The position numbers and the translations under genes are program-made. From positions 1-8,367 of the forward strand of contig CANRMG010000075.1 of assembly GCA_947631675.1 (NCBI GenBank): a DNA stretch of 8,367 bases. The letters are read 5' to 3'. Shown in pieces: positions 5,880-8,367 of the stretch (positions are counted from its first letter, which is position 1; every line of letters starts with the position of its first letter). The notes beneath the pieces are model-generated. The model was not told where the DNA came from. It ran no database searches and was given only the letters and a program-made list of their open reading frames with translations. Source of the stretch: an uncultured Oscillospiraceae bacterium (GTDB lineage: Bacteria; Bacillota_A; Clostridia; Oscillospirales; Oscillospiraceae).

Positions 5880-6785
5880 ATGGAACGGAAGAGGACGAAT
5901 ACCCCTCTGGGGAGCATCGTCAGACTGATGCGGCCGAAGCACTGGCTGAAAAACGGCCTGATCTTCATCGCCGTCATCTTTGCCGGACAGCTGTTCCAGC
6001 CGGAGTTGCTGGTCCGAACGGTCATAGGCTTTTTCGCCTTCTCCCTGGCCTCCTCGGCGGTGTATGTGCTCAACGACATCCGGGACGCGGAGGCGGACCG
6101 GCAGCATGAGGTAAAGCGCACCAGGCCCATCGCCTCCGGCGAGGTGAGCGTCCCGGCTGCCTGCGTGCTGATGGCAGTGCTGGCGGCGGCGGGCCTGGGA
6201 CTGAGCGTCCTGGCCTGCAAGGACGCCCGGACGGGAACGGCGCTGATTCTGGCCTATTTCGTGGTGAATGTGGGCTACAGCATGGGGCTGAAGCATGTGC
6301 CCTTCGTGGATCTTCTGCTGCTGGTGTCCGGGTTCGTGCTGCGGGTATTTTACGGCGCAGCGGTCATCGACGGGCATGTGTCCCACTGGGTGACCCTGAC
6401 GGTGTTCGCCTTGTCCTTTTATATGAGCCTGGGCAAGCGGCGCAATGAGATACTCAAGAGCGACACGCCGGCCTCCACCCGGCGGGTGCTGCAGTATTAT
6501 TCCGTGTCCTTCCTGGACAAGTTCATGTACCTGTGCCTTTCCAACGCCATCGTGTTTTACGCCCTGTGGAGCACGGACGAGGAGGTCATCGCCCGGTTCG
6601 GGACGGACAAGCTGATATGGACGGTGCCCATTGTGATCCTGCTGATGATGAAGTACAGCTCGGACATCGAGTCGGACTCCTACGGCGACCCGGTGGACGT
6701 GATCACCCACGACAAGCTCCTTCTGCTCATGGCATTTTTGTACGGCCTCATCATGCTGGCGATCCTCTATCTGCCAAGGCTTTGA
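5880..6785 (+). CDS. UbiA-family membrane prenyltransferase, probable decaprenyl-phosphate phosphoribosyltransferase
   Basis: This is a 301-residue polytopic membrane protein with about eight or nine hydrophobic segments, the size of UbiA-type prenyltransferases. The Mg-diphosphate motif is N65-D66-x2-D69-x3-D73, within NDIRDAEADRQHEVKRTRP, then IASG. This version resembles Rv3806c-type DPPR synthases, which move phosphoribose from PRPP to polyprenyl phosphate to build lipid-linked pentofuranose donors for cell-envelope glycans. The second polar region is around D144 (HVPFVDLLLL), and KRRNEI and the final SDSYGDPVDVITHDK segment also resemble that subgroup. It follows cinA by 33 bases, with AGGAGGG (5868-5874) five bases before ATG, and ends 12 bases before a strong terminator. 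The epimerase partners DprE1/DprE2 are not in the window, so the exact product is an inference. UbiA enzymes for quinones are an alternative, less favoured because of the motif. Confidence 0.82.
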   Translation: MERKRTNTPLGSIVRLMRPKHWLKNGLIFIAVIFAGQLFQPELLVRTVIGFFAFSLASSAVYVLNDIRDAEADRQHEVKRTRPIASGEVSVPAACVLMAVLAAAGLGLSVLACKDARTGTALILAYFVVNVGYSMGLKHVPFVDLLLLVSGFVLRVFYGAAVIDGHVSHWVTLTVFALSFYMSLGKRRNEILKSDTPASTRRVLQYYSVSFLDKFMYLCLSNAIVFYALWSTDEEVIARFGTDKLIWTVPIVILLMMKYSSDIESDSYGDPVDVITHDKLLLLMAFLYGLIMLAILYLPRL

Positions 6786-6797
6786 AAAAGAGAAAAT

Positions 6798-6830
6798 AAA
6801 AAACTGCCGCGCTCATGCGCGGCAGTTTTT
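6798..6830. terminator. Bidirectional intrinsic terminator between ubiA-like gene and ohrR
   Basis: ACTGCCGCGC (6803-6812) and GCGCGGCAGT (6817-6826) form a perfect 10-bp GC-rich stem around the tetraloop TCAT. It is followed by TTTTT (6826-6830) and preceded by AAAAAA (6798-6803), so it has a U-run in both directions. It ends the plus-strand run 12 bases after the UbiA-family gene and lies 14 bases past the ohrR stop on the minus strand. Confidence 0.95.
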
Positions 6831-6844
6831 CGCCGTTGATCGCC

Positions 6845-7285
6845 TTAGCTCAGCTCGCTCAGCAGCTTGTACAGCAGTCCGTACAGCTGGGAGAACTCCT
6901 CCGGCGCCAGGCACACACAGTCGGCCAGCCGTCCGGGGATCTCCACGGCCTGCTCCTTCAGCGCCTCGCCCTTTTCCGTCAGGGACACGATCAGGTTCCG
7001 CTCGTCCGTCTTGGAACGGGCCCGGACTACCAGACCCTTCTCCTCCAGCTTCTTGAAAAGCGGGGTGAGGGTGCCGGAGTCCAGATACAGGAGCTGTCCC
7101 GCGTCCTTTACGGTGATGGAGCCGTGTTCCCACAGGACCATCATGGTGATGTACTGGGTGTAGGTCAGGTCGAGCTTGTTCAGGTAGGGGCTGTAGCGCT
7201 TTACCACCTCGCGGGAGGCGGCGTACAAGGGGAAGCAAAGCTGATTCTGCAGTTTCAGGCAGTCGTATTTCTTGTTTGTCGGCAT
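6845..7285 (-). CDS. ohrR: OhrR, MarR-family organic-peroxide-sensing repressor
   Basis: This 146-residue winged-helix protein closely follows Bacillus OhrR: LKLQNQLCFPLYAASRE at 10-26, then LTYTQY, LWEHGSITVK and the wing helix LYLDSGTLTPL at 66-76. C17 aligns with the peroxide-sensing Cys15 of B. subtilis OhrR. OhrR dimers repress ohr peroxiredoxin genes and let go when organic hydroperoxides oxidise this cysteine. C123 and C125 lie where two-cysteine OhrR proteins such as that of Xanthomonas (C22/C127) carry the resolving cysteine, so a disulfide-switch mechanism is plausible; C9 is an additional cysteine. The start at 7285 is set by GAGGAG seven bases upstream; an ATG ten codons earlier (7315) would lie upstream of the predicted transcript start. 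The gene is convergent with the UbiA-family gene and divergent from the glycosyltransferase. No ohr gene is visible here. Confidence 0.92.
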   Translation of the reverse strand: MPTNKKYDCLKLQNQLCFPLYAASREVVKRYSPYLNKLDLTYTQYITMMVLWEHGSITVKDAGQLLYLDSGTLTPLFKKLEEKGLVVRARSKTDERNLIVSLTEKGEALKEQAVEIPGRLADCVCLAPEEFSQLYGLLYKLLSELS

Positions 7286-7292
7286 ATTCTGT

Positions 7293-7298
7293 CTCCTC
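7293..7298 (-). promoter_or_regulatory. Ribosome binding site fixing the ohrR start
   Basis: On the minus strand GAGGAG lies seven bases before the ATG at 7285. It selects this start over the in-frame ATG at 7315. Confidence 0.85.
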
Positions 7299-7315
7299 AG
7301 TGCTTTGTCCAGCAT

Positions 7316-7344
7316 ATGATAACACAGAACTAACTATTTTGCAA
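7316..7344 (-). promoter_or_regulatory. Sigma-A-type promoter of ohrR with overlapping TTTGCAAA palindrome
   Basis: On the minus strand TTGCAA (7344-7339) and TATCAT (7321-7316) are 17 bases apart, and TGT precedes the -10 as an extended -10 element. The predicted transcript start is near 7309, giving a leader of about 24 bases that includes the ohrR ribosome binding site. The -35 is inside the palindrome TTTGCAAA (7338-7345), part of the interrupted repeat TATTT-TGC-AAATA (7335-7347). This is a reasonable site for autorepression by OhrR. Confidence 0.7.
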
Positions 7345-7402
7345 ATACTGACGTGCCATTTTAAGGAAAAATACAAAAATTTCTTATGACTGATTTTGTC
7401 GC

Positions 7403-7437
7403 GCCGCCGCCTGCCCCGCCGCCGGGGGAGGGGCGGC
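7403..7437 (+). repeat. GC-rich hairpin with alternative left arms before the glycosyltransferase promoter
   Basis: GGCGGC (7432-7437) can pair with GCCGCC at 7418-7423 or with GCCGCC at 7403-7408 or 7406-7411. It sits between the AT-rich ohrR promoter region and the TTGACA box at 7441, and TTCTT follows. The T-run is too poor to call it a terminator; it might block transcription passing the divergent spacer. Confidence 0.4.
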
Positions 7438-7440
7438 TTC

Positions 7441-7469
7441 TTGACAGGCCCTGTCATACTAATTATAAT
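7441..7469 (+). promoter_or_regulatory. Perfect-consensus sigma-A promoter for the glycosyltransferase gene
   Basis: TTGACA (7441-7446) and TATAAT (7464-7469) both match the consensus exactly and are separated by 17 bases. The expected start is near 7476, leaving a leader of about 29 bases that holds the GGAGG site (7494-7498) before the ATG at 7505. Such a strong promoter is unusual for a glycosyltransferase and suggests control by a repressor. Confidence 0.88.
7442..7456. promoter_or_regulatory. Candidate operator: 15-bp palindrome over the -35 box
   Basis: TGACAGG (7442-7448) and CCTGTCA (7450-7456) are a perfect inverted repeat around one base, covering most of the -35 box. A third ACAGG half-site occurs at the expected transcript start (7475-7479), 31 bases from the first, about three helical turns. 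The layout is typical of a repressor operator. The regulator is not identified; the sequence does not resemble the AT-rich sites known for OhrR. Confidence 0.55.
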
Positions 7470-7504
7470 GCTATACAGGAAAATGGGGCCATCGGAGGAC
7501 GAGT

Positions 7505-8367
7505 ATGGACGCTGCCGCCAGGGAAAAAATAACCGTGATCATCCCGGTTTATAAGGCGGAAAAGTATCTCGCTCAAAGCGTGGAGAGCGTGCTGGCCCAG
7601 ACGTATAAAAATTTGGAGATCATTCTGGTGGACGACGGCTCCCCCGACGGCTGCGGCGCCCTGTGCGACGGCTACGCGGCCAGGGACCCCCGGGTCCGGG
7701 TGATCCATAAGGCCAACGGCGGGGCGGCCTCCGCCCGGAACGCGGGACTGGACATCGCCGCCGGCGCCTATATCGGCTTTGTGGACGCAGACGATCACAT
7801 CGCCCCGGATATGTACGAAAAGCTGTACGCCGCCCTTGTATCCACCGGGGCGGATATGAGCCTGTGCGACGTGACATACGTGGACGGGCAGGACAAGGTT
7901 CTCATCCCCATCTCGCCCATCGGGCCGGAGGTCATCGGGCCGGAGGCCTTTTACCGGCGGATGGAATTTGCCCCAGACGCCTGGCGGTACATCGTGCCCT
8001 GGAACCGGCTGCACCGGCGGGCGCTGTTCGACTCTGTCCGTTTTCGGGAAGGGCGCATATGCGAAGACGAGATCCTGGCCACGGAGCAGACTATATTATG
8101 TAAATCTATCGCGGTCATCCCCGACGTGCTCTACTGGGATGTGTGCCGGGAAAACTCCGTCATGACCTCCCCCATATCCCTGAAATACCTGGCGGCGGTG
8201 GAGGCCTTCACGGAGCGATATGACTTCTACCGGGCCAGGGGCTGGCAGGAGCTGGCCGGGTCTGCCCTGCGCCGGGCCTATGAGAGCTTGTGGAAGGTGC
8301 TGGAGAACGTGGACGTAGCCGCCGGGAAGGCGCAGATAGAGCCCTGGGTGCGGGCCGTGGCGGCCCG
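7505..8367 (+). CDS. Family 2 glycosyltransferase, N-terminal 287 residues (3' end outside window)
   Basis: An open frame runs from the ATG at 7505, six bases after GGAGG (7494-7498), to the right edge without a stop. The protein is a GT-A fold family 2 glycosyltransferase, which moves a sugar from a nucleotide-sugar to an acceptor, usually at the cytoplasmic face of the membrane. Visible motifs are VIIPVYKAEKYL at 11-22, VDDGSPDG at 42-49 (nucleotide binding), NGGAASARNAGL at 71-82, and the metal-binding D94-A-D96-D97. CEDE at 186-189 is probably the catalytic-base region, and VPWNRLHRRALF (164-175) is common in polysaccharide transferases. Donor and acceptor cannot be told. It is divergent from ohrR and has its own strong promoter, so it may begin a surface-polysaccharide operon beyond the window. 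Residues 139-148 contain a small in-frame duplication. Confidence 0.93.
   Translation, partial: MDAAAREKITVIIPVYKAEKYLAQSVESVLAQTYKNLEIILVDDGSPDGCGALCDGYAARDPRVRVIHKANGGAASARNAGLDIAAGAYIGFVDADDHIAPDMYEKLYAALVSTGADMSLCDVTYVDGQDKVLIPISPIGPEVIGPEAFYRRMEFAPDAWRYIVPWNRLHRRALFDSVRFREGRICEDEILATEQTILCKSIAVIPDVLYWDVCRENSVMTSPISLKYLAAVEAFTERYDFYRARGWQELAGSALRRAYESLWKVLENVDVAAGKAQIEPWVRAVAA
7919..7948 (+). repeat. In-frame tandem 15-bp duplication inside the glycosyltransferase gene
   Basis: ATCGGGCCGGAGGTC (7919-7933) is followed directly by ATCGGGCCGGAGGCC (7934-7948), 14 of 15 bases identical. It encodes IGPEV-IGPEA at residues 139-148, between the GT-A core and the later conserved region. Confidence 0.75.

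Noticed and set aside
6815..7333. Plus-strand open frame across the ohrR region
   Set aside because: It starts in the terminator loop and is antisense to ohrR, which has the full OhrR sequence pattern, a promoter and a ribosome binding site.

Overview
The window is a GC-rich (strongly GC-biased third codon positions), densely coding bacterial chromosome segment. The gene set, AGGAG-type ribosome binding sites, a Bacillus-type OhrR repressor and a ThiI without a rhodanese domain all point to a Firmicute. The high GC suggests a gut Clostridia lineage such as Oscillospiraceae. That assignment is an inference; there is no rRNA or other marker gene here to prove it.

Layout: six plus-strand genes run from 1 to 6785. 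They are the last 41 codons of aspS (aspartyl-tRNA synthetase), a YifB/ComM-type AAA+ ATPase, thiI (tRNA 4-thiouridine/thiamine sulfur transfer), an M29 metallo-aminopeptidase one base after thiI, cinA, and a UbiA-family membrane prenyltransferase that looks like decaprenyl-phosphate phosphoribosyltransferase. A strong bidirectional hairpin terminator (6798-6830) closes this run and also serves ohrR, which converges on it from the minus strand (6845-7285). ohrR is divergent from a family 2 glycosyltransferase that starts at 7505 and runs off the right edge. The 219-bp divergent spacer is AT-rich near ohrR and carries a promoter for each gene. The glycosyltransferase promoter is a perfect TTGACA-17-TATAAT with a 15-bp palindrome over its -35 box.

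The plus-strand genes are mostly housekeeping: tRNA charging and modification, peptide turnover, nucleotide repair and lipid-linked sugar supply. The UbiA protein and the glycosyltransferase may both contribute to cell-surface glycans, but they are separate transcription units. OhrR should respond to organic peroxides; its usual partner ohr is not in the window.

The least ordinary material lies between the genes. The gaps at 127-203, 1703-1850 and 4267-4574 hold palindromic and repeated sequence. In the 308-bp gap before cinA there are two inverted copies of one hairpin element. Their 11-bp terminal stems match, with two conserved G-U pairs and one compensatory base-pair change. The same gap holds three evenly spaced copies of a second motif that recurs before yifB. 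A long palindrome after yifB appears to have replaced the last codons of that gene. I see no CRISPR array, phage, transposase, tRNA or rRNA, and no convincing new defence or biosynthetic system.
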